From: Glycine soja
Taxonomy: Eukaryota; Streptophyta; Magnoliopsida; Fabales; Fabaceae
Assembly: GCF_004193775.1 (NCBI RefSeq)
Contig: NC_041016.1
Span: forward strand, 39,416,547-39,480,546
Length of the DNA stretch: 64,000 bases
Direction: 5' to 3'
Both the position numbers and the translations under genes were made by a program. Below are positions 1 to 10,210 of this stretch, in pieces. The notes under the pieces were generated by a model. That model saw nothing but the letters and a program-made list of their open reading frames with translations. It was not told where the DNA came from and ran no database searches. Position 1 is the stretch's first letter. Each line of letters opens with the position of its first letter.

Positions 1-1407
1 ATGAAGGTCGACTAGGTTTTTTCGTGCGAGCTCAACCGAAGTTGTGTTTCGGCCATCACCGACATGTTTTCATTTACTCGGCAAAGAAAACATTAGCCCA
101 CCTCTGCAAAAAAACATGATTCACCGATACTAATCGAAAAAAATGCTAGCCGATGTCGGCCAGGAAAGTTGACCGATCGAGGTATAAAAAAATCACCAGG
201 TGACGCCGATCGAACATTTCCTAATCGACATCATCCAAATATTATGCAGGGAATGAATAGACAAAACAACAGCCAACATCGGTCACTAAATAGCCATGAC
301 TGATATTTTTCAGCCGACATTGCACAATTTTTTTTACAAACGCTGTCCGATAATATTTATTTACGGTAGAAGATGCTTTTTTGTTCGGTGTTGCCTTAAA
401 AATTTACAATGTAGGTCGGCTAGGTATTTTTGTGCGAGCTGAACCGAGATTGTGTTTCGGCCGACACCGACATGTTCTCATTTACTCGGCCAGGAAAACA
501 TTAGCCCACCTCGACAAAAAAACATGATTCACCGATAATGATCGAAAAAAATGCTAGCCGTTGTTGGCCAGGAAAGATGACCGATCGAGGTTTAAAAAAG
601 AAGCATCACCGGATGACGCCGATCGAACATTTCCTAATAGACATCATCTAAATATTATTCAGGGATTGAATAGAAAAAGCAATAGCCGACATTGGTCATT
701 GTAAAGCCTCGACTTTTACTTTTCAGCAGACATTGTGCAAGTTTTTTTAACAAACGCTGGACGATAATATTTCTTTAGGGTAGAGGAAGTTTTGTTGTTG
801 GATGTCGCCTATAAAACTTACAATGTAGGTCAGCTAGGTTTTTTTGTGTGAGCTCAACCGAAGTTGTGTTTCAGTCGACACCGGCATGTTCTCATTTACT
901 CAGCCAGGAAAACATTAGCCCACCTCAGCAAAAAAAAACATGATTCACCGATACTTATCGAAAAAAATGCTAGCCGACGTCGCCCAGGAAAAATGATCGA
1001 TCGAGGTTTAAAAAAGAAGCATCATCGGATGACGCCGATCGAACATTTCCTAATAGACATCATCCAAATAATATTCAGGGATTGAATAGAAAATACAATA
1101 GCTGACATTGGTCATTGTAAAGTCCTGACTGATATTTTTTTGCCGACATTGCTTAATTTTTTTTACAAACGCTGGCCGATAATATTTCTTTACGGTAAAG
1201 GAAATTTTGTTGTTGGGTGTCACCTATAAAATTTTAAATGTAGGTCGACTAGGTTTTTTCGTGCGAGCTCAACCGAAGTTGTGTTTCGGCCAACACCAGC
1301 ATGTTTTCATTTACTCGGCAAGGAAAACATTAGCCCACCTTGGAAAAAAACATGATTCACCGATACTGGTCGAAAAAAATGCTAGCTGACGTCGGCCAGG
1401 AAAGTTG
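1..1407 (+). repeat. Satellite array of about 414-bp monomers (sat413), forward orientation
   Basis: Tandem copies of a long AT-rich monomer. The marker GTAGGTCGGCTAGGT or close variants recurs at 411, 825 and 1240, giving periods of 414 and 415 bp; the window opens inside another copy. Other marks in each monomer are GTGCGAGCTCAACCGA, TTCCTAAT and GATGACGCCGATCG. I define this reading direction as forward; all other blocks of this satellite in the window run the other way. The right edge abuts the LTR of element D. Short open frames in it carry no recognisable protein. I cannot name the family with certainty. Confidence 0.9.
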
Positions 1408-1976
1408 TGATGTGAATCTTATGGGGCAGAACGTTTGACACAGGATTATTGACGGAGAGGGATGCCACTTCTAGAGATGGAAGATAAGTCACGGTGATGC
1501 CACAAGGAAACAACCTCGATAAGTCACAATTTGGTTCAACAGGAACCCTGAGAGAAGTTTTCTCACGTATTTGAAAAGAATGCCAAAAGTCCCTTTCATT
1601 CATTTTGACAAAAATATATATAGTTCACCAAACACTAAAAACGAAATAAATTGGTGCAGCTAAAAAGGCATAGGTTTCAGCCACAACCACCAATTTTATT
1701 TATTTAATTGCAAAAATTAAATAATAAAATAAAAATGAAAATTATGGAAACATGGGCCTTCAATCATCATCAATGGCAACTATACAAATAACCAGCCTTG
1801 TCTCTATGACATGTTGGGCCTGTTTAAGTCTGCCTCTAGTCATGGGCCCTTCAAGTGCTTCATGGTCCTTGCCCTTAGTTGTGTCCTCATCATTGTGTTG
1901 GGCCTTTTTAAGTCTGTCTCTGGTCATGTGCTCTTCAAGTGCTTCATGATCCTTGCCCTTAGTTGTGTCCTCATCA
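1408..1976 (-). repeat. 3' LTR of element D
   Basis: 569 bp, starting TGATGAGGAC on the minus strand directly after the polypurine tract and ending ATTCACATCA at the junction with sat413. The integrase C-terminus reads into the LTR, as known for CRM elements. The first part contains an 84-bp tandem duplication of the tail-coding segment, also present in the inverted LTR at 5576-6124 but single in element C, so it marks a subfamily. Confidence 0.85.
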
Positions 1977-3283
1977 CTCCCTCCTTCTTGAAAAGGATTT
2001 GTCCTCAAATCCAAGGCTCTTCCATCTGCATCAATAAGAGATAAATCAGACACATTGAAAGTGGCACTTACATTATACTCACTAGGCAAGTCAATCTTGT
2101 AGGCATTGTCGTTGATCTTCTCCAACACTTGGAATGGTCCGTCTCCTCTAGGTTGAAGGTTGGACTTCCTGTGTTCTGGAAACCTCTCCTTCCTCAGGTG
2201 TACCCAAACCCAATCACCTGGTTCAAGCACGACTTTCTTTCTGCTTTTGTTGGCTTGCCTTGCATAGCTCACATTTTTCTTTTCAATTTAAGCTTTCACT
2301 TGCTCATGCTGCTTCTTCACATACTCAGCTTTAGCCTGTGCGTCCTTATGCTTAAACATAGCAATGTTAGGCATAGGCAACAAATCAAGAGGAGTCAAAG
2401 GATTAAATCCATACACTATCTTAAATGGTGAACAATTAGTTGTGCTATGGATAGCCCGATTATAGGCAATCTCAACATGAGGCAAACATGCTTCCCAAGA
2501 TTTAAGATTTTTCTTTAAAATAGTCCTAAGCAGTGTGCCTAAATTCCTATTGACTACCTTAGTTTGACCATCAGTTTGTGGGTGACAAGTAGTAGAAAAC
2601 AACAATTTAGTACCAATCTTACCCCACAAGGTCCTCCGAAAGTGACTAAGGAATTTTGCATCCCTATCACTGACAATGTTCCTCGGTAATCCATGAAGCC
2701 GCACTATTTCTTTGAAAAACAAATCAGCCATATGACAAGCATCATCCACTTTCTTGCAAGGTATGAAGTGTGCCATCTTAGAAAACCTGTCAACAACAAC
2801 AAACACAGAATCCTTTCCATTCTTGGTTTTGGGCAGCCCCAAAACAAAGTGCATAGATATGTCAGTCCAAGGATATTCAGGAACAGGCAAAGGAGTATAC
2901 AATCCATGAGGTTTAACCTTAGATTTAGCCTTTTTACACACAATGCAATGATCACAAAACTTATGCACATCACGCCTCATATGAGGCCAAAAGAAATGTT
3001 CTTGCAGAATTTCTAGGGTCTTTTGAACCCCAAAGTGACCCATCAAACCCCCCTCATGTGATTCGCTCACAATCAACTCTCTAATGGAACACTTAGGCAC
3101 ACACAATTTATTTGCTTTAAACAAGAATCCATTATGCTTATAGTAACCATTTTCAGAAAACTTTTCACATGCAGCAAAAATTTCAGCAAAGTCCACATCA
3201 TGCTTATACATGTCTTTCAAAGACTCGAGACCAAACAGTTTAGTTTCAAGCATAGCAAGTAAAGCATGTCTCCTAGACAGCAT
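1760..3283 (-). pseudogene. Integrase fragment of element D
   Basis: Two open segments (2288-3283 and 1760-2272) encode a Ty3/gypsy integrase: the HHCC zinc-finger region ([20 protein letters not shown], then CDHCIVC), the DDE core with SDRDAKF and HPQTDGQT, and the C-terminal GPF/Y-type module ([16 protein letters not shown]) followed by the CRM-like tail. The second acidic position of the core is followed by the expected glutamate region, but the usual TEVVNRTLG reads TKVVNRNLG, so the catalytic glutamate is lost. A stop codon separates the two segments near 2280, and a 2-bp deletion near 3283 shifts the frame relative to element C. The tail repeats the [12 protein letters not shown] segment twice. 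Confidence 0.9.
1977..1989 (-). other. Polypurine tract of element D
   Basis: Minus strand AAGAAGGAGGGAG immediately before the LTR start TGATGAGG. This is the plus-strand DNA priming site of LTR retrotransposons, and it fixes the LTR boundary inside the reading frame. Confidence 0.75.
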
Positions 3284-4569
3284 CAGCCACTACATTCCCT
3301 TTCCCCTTTTTATGTTTGATGGCATATGGAAATTGCTCTAAAAACTCTACCCTCTTAGCATGCCTATTATTAAGCTTTCCTTGTCCTTTTAAGTACTTTA
3401 AGGACTATGGATGACAAACTCTTTGGGTAACAGGTAATGCTGCCAAGTTTGTAAAGCTCTAATCAAAGCATACAATTCCTTATCATAAGTTGAATAGTTA
3501 AGGGCAGCGGCTCCTAACTTTTCACTAAAATAAGCAATCGGATGTCCCTCTTGCAATAAAATAGCCCCGATACCCACATTTGACGCATCACACTCAATTT
3601 CAAATGATTTTGCAAAATTAGGCATAGCAAGAATGGGTGCATTAGTTAACCTATGCTTGAGGGCAGCAAAGGCCTCTTCTTGTTTCTTACCCCATTTGAA
3701 ACCCACATTCTTCTTAATAACTTCAGTTAGAGGTGCAACCAATGTACTAAAATCCTTAACAAATCTCTTATAGAAACTTGCTAAACCATGAAATCCCCTC
3801 ACCTCACTCACGGTCTTAGGTGTTGGCCATTCTTGGATGGCCTTAACCTTTTCCACATCCACCCGTACTCCCTCAGCACTAACAACAAAACCCAGAAACA
3901 CCATATGATCAGTACAAAAGGAGCACTTCTCTAGGTTGGCATACAATTTTTCTTTCCTAAGCACACTTAAAACAGATGGCAAATGTTCAACATGCAAATC
4001 AAGACTAGTGCGATAAGAATATCATCAAAGTACACCACCACAAATTTTCCAATAAACTCCCTTAAAACATGGTTCATCAATGTCATGAAAGTACTAGGTG
4101 CATTAGTCAAACCAAATGGCATAACCATCCACTCATACAAACTATATTTTGTTTTAAAGGAAATTTTCCATTCATCTCCCTCTCTGATCCTAATATGATT
4201 TTAGCCACTTTTCAAATCAATTTTAGAAAACACACATGCACCGTACAGTTCATCAAGAAGATCATCTAACCTAGGGATTGGATGTCTATACTTGATGGTG
4301 ATGTTGTTTATGGCTCTACAATCAGAACACATCCTCCATGAGCCGTCCTTCTTGGGTACTATAATGACAAGTACAGCGCACAGACTCATACTATCTCTCA
4401 CCCAACCCTTGCTCAGGAGTTTGGACACTTGCCTTTCGATCACCTTAGTTTCTTGTGGGTTGCTCCTATAAGCTGGCCGATTGGGCAAGGACGCTCCTGG
4501 AATGTGATCAATGTGATGCTCAATTCCCCTCAATGGTGGCAAACCATCTGGTACACTTGCTGGAAACAC
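3284..4569 (-). pseudogene. Reverse transcriptase and RNase H fragments of element D
   Basis: Open segments 4201-4569 (RT fingers: [27 protein letters not shown]) and 3398-3997 (end of [21 protein letters not shown]; then RNase H with [11 protein letters not shown] and YDKELYAL). Compared with element C there is a stop where a tyrosine codon should follow DLKSG (about 4200), a 4-bp deletion near 4015 next to the YFDD region, and a 10-bp deletion near 3407 removing the HSDHESL region of RNase H. The breaks are independent, so decay is old. Confidence 0.9.
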
Positions 4570-5575
4570 ATCATCAAAATCCTACAAAAGAAACTCAATA
4601 CCAGAAGGAAATTTAAATTCATCAAATTGGTTAGCATGCAACATCTGACGTTGGCAAAACAATAATTAGAGGGGTTGTCTCGCGCAAAGTACCCTCCTTA
4701 CCTCCCTTTTTGTTGCTAAACAAAGTTGTTTGCCCTCAAGTGTTTCACTCTTTTTGTTTTCTCTCTTTTCCCTCTCAAGTGTTTCACTCTTTTTCTTTCC
4801 CCTCTTTTCCTTCTCAAGTGTTTCACTCTTTATCCTCTCAAGTGTCTCACTCTTTTTCTTTTCTCTCATTTTTATCTGTTCCTCACAAACCTTTCTAGGA
4901 GATAACGGTTTGAGAACAATTTTATTGTCATCTTGCTTGAAAAAGATTTTGTTGGTGAAGCCATCATGCACTGCCTTGGTATCATACTGCCACGATCTTC
5001 CTAACAGCACATGGGTCGCTTCCATTGGGACCACATCACACAACACCCTATCATTATATCTCTCAATGGTGAGACACACCTCAACCTGTAGAGTCACTTT
5101 CACCTCTTCATTTTCACTAAGCCACTGAAGTTTGTATGGCCTAGGATGGGGTTTAGTTTCCAAATTCAGTTTGGTCACTAATCTGGAACTTGCAACATTG
5201 GTACAACTTCCTCCATCAACAATTAAAGAGCACAGCTTGCCATTAATGACACACCTGGTGTGGAAAATATTTTCTCTTTGGTTGTCATCCAGTGGCTGCA
5301 TCTGATTTCCCAACAGCCTTCTCACCATCAGCATATCACCCTACATAGCTTCCTCCTCATACTCTTCTTCTTCCACTTCTTCTTCACTGATTTCAGACTC
5401 ACTAGTGATTTCTCCATCAGCCTTCATGATCATGGTCCTCCTGGTTGGACATTCAGAAGCAATATGTCCTCTACCTAAGCATTTGAAGCATTTTATGTTT
5501 CTGGTTTTGCTTCCACAACCACTGGGCGTTGCTGACTTTCAATGTGGGGATGTTGCTCTTGGGCTGGACGAATTA
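4570..5575 (-). pseudogene. Protease and end of gag, element D
   Basis: The segment 4666-5334 encodes a retropepsin with the [11 protein letters not shown] active-site motif (DGG variant, as in elements C and A), then [15 protein letters not shown] and a charged linker built from repeats of KKSETLE. Upstream, a stop replaces the glutamine codon near 5344 before an acidic EEEVEEEEYEEE stretch and a CCHC zinc knuckle (CFKCLGRGHIASEC, about 5456-5503). Further stops lie near 4581 and 4666. The gag sequence ends abruptly at 5575 next to an inverted LTR. Confidence 0.85.
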
Positions 5576-6124
5576 GGACACAACTAAGGGCAACGACCAT
5601 GAAGCACTTGAACGGCCCATGACCAGAGGCAAACTTAAAAAGGCCCAACACAGTGATGAGGACACAACTAAGGGCAAGGACCATGAAGCACTTGAAGGGC
5701 CCATGACCAGAGGCAGACTTAACCAGGCCTAACACGTCATAAAGACAAGGCTAGTCATTTGTATAGCTGCCATTGATGATGATTGAAGGCCCATGTTTCC
5801 ATATTTTTATTTTTATTTTTGCAATTAAATAAATAAAATTGGTGGTTGTGGCTGAAACCTAGGCCTTTTTAGCTGCACCAATTTATCTCGTTTTTAGGTT
5901 TTGATGAACTATATATATTTTCGTCAAAATGAATGAAAGGGACTTTTGGCATTCTTTTCAAATACGTGAGAAAGCTTCTCTCAGGGTTCCTGTTGAACCA
6001 AATTCTGACTTATCAAGGTCTTTTCCTTGTGGCGTCACCGTGACTTATCTTCCATCTCCGGAAGTGGCATCCCTCTCCGTCAACAATCTTGTGTCAAATG
6101 TTCCGCCCCGTAAGATTCATGTCA
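5576..6124 (+). repeat. LTR G: D-type LTR in inverted orientation
   Basis: About 549 bp matching the D LTR (1408-1976) but on the opposite strand, including the 84-bp tail-segment duplication (copies start at 5577 and 5661). It ends GATTCATGTCA and is followed by a PBS, so it has the right flank of a 5' LTR. Its first few bases (expected TGATGA) are replaced: the gag-like sequence of D runs to ...GAATTA and the LTR is recognisable from GGACACAAC. I see no TSD, so this looks like a rearrangement joint, not a clean insertion. Confidence 0.85.
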
Positions 6125-6126
6125 TC

Positions 6127-6138
6127 TGGTATCAAAGC
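6127..6138 (+). other. Primer-binding site after LTR G
   Basis: TGGTATCAAAGC, two bases after the LTR end. It matches the complement of the 3' end of plant initiator tRNA-Met (TGGTATCAGAGC) with one mismatch. About 40 bases of leader follow (CGACTCTTGATACAGG and beyond) before sat413 takes over near 6178, so the rest of this element is missing. Confidence 0.8.
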
Positions 6139-6177
6139 ATCGACTCTTGATACAGGTTCCGTTGTCATTTTCATTGG

Positions 6178-7490
6178 TGTTAAATCTTTTAGGCAACACC
6201 AAAACAAAAAACTTCCTCTACCGTAAAAAACCATTATCAGCCAGCGTTTGTAAAAGAAATTGCACAATGTCGGCTGAAGGATATCAGTCGGGGCCATATA
6301 ACGACTGACATCGGCCATTGTTTATTCTATTCAATCCCTGAATAACAATTGGATGATGTCGATTAGGAAATGTTCAACTGTCATTTTTTTTTATCAGTAT
6401 CGGTGAATAATATTTTTTTGCCGAGGTGGGCTAATGATTTCCTGGGCGAATAAATGGGAACATGCTAGTTTTAGTCGAAACAAAACGCCGATTGAGCTCA
6501 CACGAAAAAACCTAGCCGACCTACATTGTAAATTTTTTATGCAAGACCAAAACAAGAAAACTTCCTCTGCCGTAAAAAAAACATTATCGATCAGCGAGCA
6601 TTTTTTTAAAAAAATTACGCAATCTCGGCTGAAAAATACCAGTCGGGGATATTTCATGACCGATTTCGGCTATTGTTTTTTCTATTCGATCCCCGAATGA
6701 AATTTTCATGTCAATTAGGAAATGTTCGATCGGCGTCATCCGGCGATGCTTCTTTTTTAGATGTTGATCGGTCATCTCTCCATGCTGGCATCAGCTATCA
6801 TTTTTTTCGATCAATTTCTGTGAATAATCTTTTGTTTTAGCCGGGGTGGGCTAACATTATCTTGGCCAACTAAATGAGAACATGTCAATGTCGGCCGAAA
6901 CACAACCTCGGTTGAGCTCGCACGAAAAAACCTAGCCGACCTACATTGTAAATTCTTTAGGCAACACCAAAACAAAAAACTTCCTCTACCGTAAAAAAAA
7001 CATTATCAGCCAGCGTTTGTAAGAGAAATTGCGCAATGTCGGCTGAAGGATATCAGTCGGGGCCATATAACGACCTACACCGACCAATGTTTATTCTATT
7101 CAATCCCTAAATAACAATTGGATGATGTTGATTAGGAAATGTTCGATCGGCATCATCCGGTGAAGCTTCTTTTTTAGACCTCGATCGGTCATCTTTCCTG
7201 GCCGACGTCGACTGTCATTTTTTTCGATCAGTAACGGTGAATAATATTTTTTTGCCGAGGTGGGCTAATGTTTTCCTAGGCGAATAAATGGGAACATGCC
7301 AGTTTCGGCCGAAACAAAACATCGATTGAGCTCACAGGAAAAAACCTAGCCGACCTACATTGTAAAATTTTTATGCAAGACCAAAACAAGAAAACTTCCC
7401 CTGCTGTAAAAAATACATTATCGGCCAGCGAGCGTTTTTTAAAAAAAATTACGCAATCTCGGCTGAAATATGCCAGTCGAGGATATTTCA
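6178..7490 (-). repeat. sat413 array, reverse orientation
   Basis: About three monomers of the same satellite as 1-1407 but inverted: the marker reads CTAGCCGACCTACATTGTA at about 6511, 6932 and 7347. It contains GATCGGCGTCATCCGG and CGAGGTGGGCTAA landmarks. It is bounded on the left by the leader stub of LTR G and on the right by the truncated end of element E. Copies are more diverged from one another than in the arrays after 45 kb. Confidence 0.88.
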
Positions 7491-9358
7491 CGTTCTTTCT
7501 TGTTGGAGGTTTGAAAACAAACGGTAAAAGAAACTATGGTTGAAACTAGCCAAAATAAACACTAAAAGAGGTGTGAAAGATAAGGGAAAAAACTAATTGG
7601 TAAAATGAAAGCTATCTAGGTGGTTTGGCAATGGAAGGTAAAGGAAATAAGCTATGAAAGTAAGCAAGAAAAGTAAACTAGGTGAATCCTAAGAGTGTTT
7701 GGATGACCACATTCAAGGTTCCCAACAAAACACTCACTATCGTAAGGAAAAATTGCCTAAAATTATTACACACAAATGGAAGTTTGGTAACCTATTGGAG
7801 GCTCCCAACACACTTCCAATGAAAGGCCTTTTTGTTACAAAACTTGAAAGCAATGAAGGTAAGTAAATCGCAAATTAAAAAATTACATAACGGTCCTCAA
7901 TTTTGGTGGTTGTTCTCTCTTTGGTGATTCACTCAATTTGGAGTGCTTCTTAGTCCAATAGCTCTTAAGGTGGTTGCCCCCTTTTTCTTGACTCAAATTC
8001 TTCAAGGGATGGCACCAATCCTCCTTCCAATTCCCTATATGGCAACCCACAAACAAGGAAACAAAGAGACAAGCAATAACCAAAGACAAAAAAAAATGAA
8101 ATGAAAGCTAAACCAATGGAATTTTAAAAAGACAATTTTTCAAGGATTACTCAACAATTAAAGCAATGAAAAGGACATAGAAGCAAGCTAGGACTCAAAG
8201 TAAAACTTAGAATGACTCTAGAGTAGAGTAAAAAAACTATATAAAAAAACTCAACAAACCTCTAGCTTTGGCACTTGTTTTCACAGTAATTTTCAATTGA
8301 AATTTCAGAACTAAGATTGGTATAACATAGGCACCAATTATAGAATAAATTTTGAGCCAAAACAACAAGCACACTTCCCTTTCACTTTTTTTTCCTGGAT
8401 ACTGATTTTTCTTCCAACTTGTGTGATTTTTATTATTTTTTCCTTTTATCCAAATCACTTGGTTCTTTTTTTATAACTTTTTTCCAGATGTCTAGAAAAT
8501 TCAGTAAATAGTTCAGCTCAAAATTCGAAGTAACCAATTCTCAGTAATTTTTACAAGTTTGTATGTCCAAGCTGCCAGCACCAGCGATTTTTTTAAGCAT
8601 GGTATATTGATTGCCTTGGGCTTACTTTCAACCTTCCTATGTATGTTGAACTCACTAGGATTGTTTACCACAATTTTAGGAGTTCAATATTCACTTAGGA
8701 TCAACATTTCAGCCAGCAATTCAATCACCAAAACTCAAATTCACAATAGACACAATCATAAGGAAACCTAAAAGTTCAAGAAAAGGTTCACAATCAAAGA
8801 CTCTCTAAGAATTTTGCATGAACATGTTAAGGACTAATTAACATGAAAGATTTAACTCAAATCAACTAATAGGCTAAAAGAATTTGATACACTCATGAAC
8901 AAATGAGTTAGACAAAGAAACAAGAAAAATAAAATTCAGCACAACATAAGAAATCTTATGTGACAAGTTTCATGACTAGACATGACTTCTATGACAAAAC
9001 TACAATAGGTGAACAAGTCACTCTAGATTTTTGAGGTTTTCTTCTACTTTAATATTTTTGTAAGAATTTTATGGTTTAGGTTTCAGCCACAAAAAATAAC
9101 AAGACAAAACTCAAAGGAACCTAAACTCAACACAATTCATGGTTCAAGAACAAGAACAAGAAATTTGAACCATAGAAAATCAAATCTAGCTTCTATAGCA
9201 AGTTTAATTGGTGGAAACTCTAAAGAATCATGTTAACAACATTTAGCACAAGACATGTGAGGAGATACATGGAGAAAAAATGAAGAAACAACAATGGAAG
9301 AGAAGGTAAAGCAAAAAAATTAATGGAGGTTTAAGGAGCACCTACTTGAAGCTCTTGT
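7491..9358 (-). other. Leader/internal region of element E, no coding capacity seen
   Basis: AT-rich sequence without any ORF longer than about 70 codons and without recognisable domains. It includes direct runs such as GGTGAATCCTAAGAGTG and several AAAACTC/GGAACC stretches. I read it as untranslated leader of element E because it lies directly downstream (minus strand) of the PBS. An unrelated repeat cannot be excluded. Confidence 0.5.
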
Positions 9359-9371
9359 GCTCTGATTACCA
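9359..9371 (-). other. Primer-binding site of element E
   Basis: Minus strand TGGTAATCAGAGC, which matches the initiator tRNA-Met complement TGGTATCAGAGC apart from one inserted base. It sits two bases from the LTR terminus ...CCATCA at 9374. Confidence 0.65.
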
Positions 9372-9373
9372 CT

Positions 9374-10210
9374 TGATGGAAGCTTGCTTGTGGGGCTTCT
9401 ATGGAGGATGGATCTTTGAGCTTCAATGATGTCCTTTAATGGTGATTTTCCACCATGGAGATGCAGCGGAAGACAAAGGAGAAGAGGTGAGAGGAGGTGT
9501 CATCCACCAGGGAATAAGCCATGGAAGAAGGAGCTTCACCACCAAGATGAGCCTTGGATAAGAAGCTTGGAAGGATGCTTCAATGGAGGAAAAGAAAGAG
9601 GGAGAGAAAGAGAGAGGGGGGAGCACGAAATTGAAGGACTAAAAGAGGGAGAGAAGTGGAACTTTGAAGTATGTCTCACAAGACTCTCATTCATCAAAGT
9701 TACAACAAGTGTTACACATGCTTCTATTTATAGACTAGGAAGCTTCCTTGAGAAGCTTTCTTGAGAAGCTTCTTTGAGAAAACTTCCTTGAGAAGCTAGA
9801 GCTTAGCTGCACACACCCCTCTAATAACTAAGCTCACCTCCTTGAGAAGCTTCCTTGAGAAGATTCCTAAAGAAGCTAGAGCTTAGCTACACACACCCCC
9901 TATAATAGCTAAGCTCACCCCATGCCAAAATACATGAAAATATAAAAAAAAAAGTCCCTAATACAAAGACTACTCAAAATGCCTGAAATACAAGGCTAAA
10001 ACCCTATACTACTAGAATGACCAAAATACAAGGCCTAAAAGAAGAAAAAATCTATTCTAATATTTACAAAGAAGAGAGGACTCAACCTTGGTCCACGGGC
10101 TCAGAAATCTACCCTGGGATTCATGAGAACCCCAAGGCCTTCTTTAGAAGCTCTAGCCCAATCCTCTTGGAGTCTTCTATCCAATACCCTTGCGGGGAAG
10201 GATTGCATCA
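9374..10210 (-). repeat. 5' LTR of element E
   Basis: 837 bp on the minus strand, beginning TGATGCAATCC at 10210 and ending CCATCA at 9374, with the TG...CA termini of an LTR. It contains clustered short direct repeats of CTTGAGAAGCTT type at 9740-9800 and 9838-9875, each followed by AGCTAGAGCTTAGCT and ACACACCCC, so one roughly 90-bp segment is duplicated. The right edge meets CentGm at TAACTTTTCACTCGG. No TSD can be tested because the partner end is lost. Confidence 0.7.

Larger units (their letters stand above)
1408..5575 (-). mobile_element. Element D: decayed Ty3/gypsy CRM-type retrotransposon, 5' end lost
   Basis: Reading on the minus strand, the element keeps the end of gag, protease, reverse transcriptase, RNase H, integrase, a polypurine tract (1977-1989) and a 3' LTR (1408-1976). 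Most of gag, the leader and the 5' LTR are missing: gag-related sequence stops at 5575, where a plus-strand LTR begins. Its closest relative here is element C (36148-45037), with which it aligns almost throughout. It has many stops and small deletions and cannot encode a working polyprotein. CRM elements are chromoviruses that integrate preferentially in centromeres; the assignment rests on the polyprotein and on the reading frame running into the LTR. Confidence 0.9.
7491..10210 (-). mobile_element. Element E: truncated LTR retrotransposon (5' LTR and leader)
   Basis: A minus-strand LTR (9374-10210) with an adjoining PBS and about 1.87 kb of leader, cut off where sat413 ends at 7490. It shares no evident sequence with elements A-D. 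No gag or pol homology is visible, so the superfamily cannot be assigned. The outer LTR end coincides exactly with the start of the CentGm array, which suggests the element once inserted into CentGm and its other side was later replaced. Confidence 0.7.

Noticed and set aside
5576..6124. LTR G as a normal solo LTR insertion in element D
   Set aside because: Its first bases are missing, there is no target-site duplication, a PBS follows it, and D does not resume on the other side.
8470..8530. ATAACTTTTTTCCAGATGTC...GCTCAAAATTCGAAG in element E resembling CentGm
   Set aside because: Only short islands agree and the spacings differ by 4-8 bases; unlike the C/F/B2 leaders it needs gaps, so chance is likely.
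9426..9764. 112-codon ORF in the E LTR
   Set aside because: Purine-rich, low-complexity (GRERERGEHEIEG) reading inside an LTR, no domain, and a competing ORF on the other strand.
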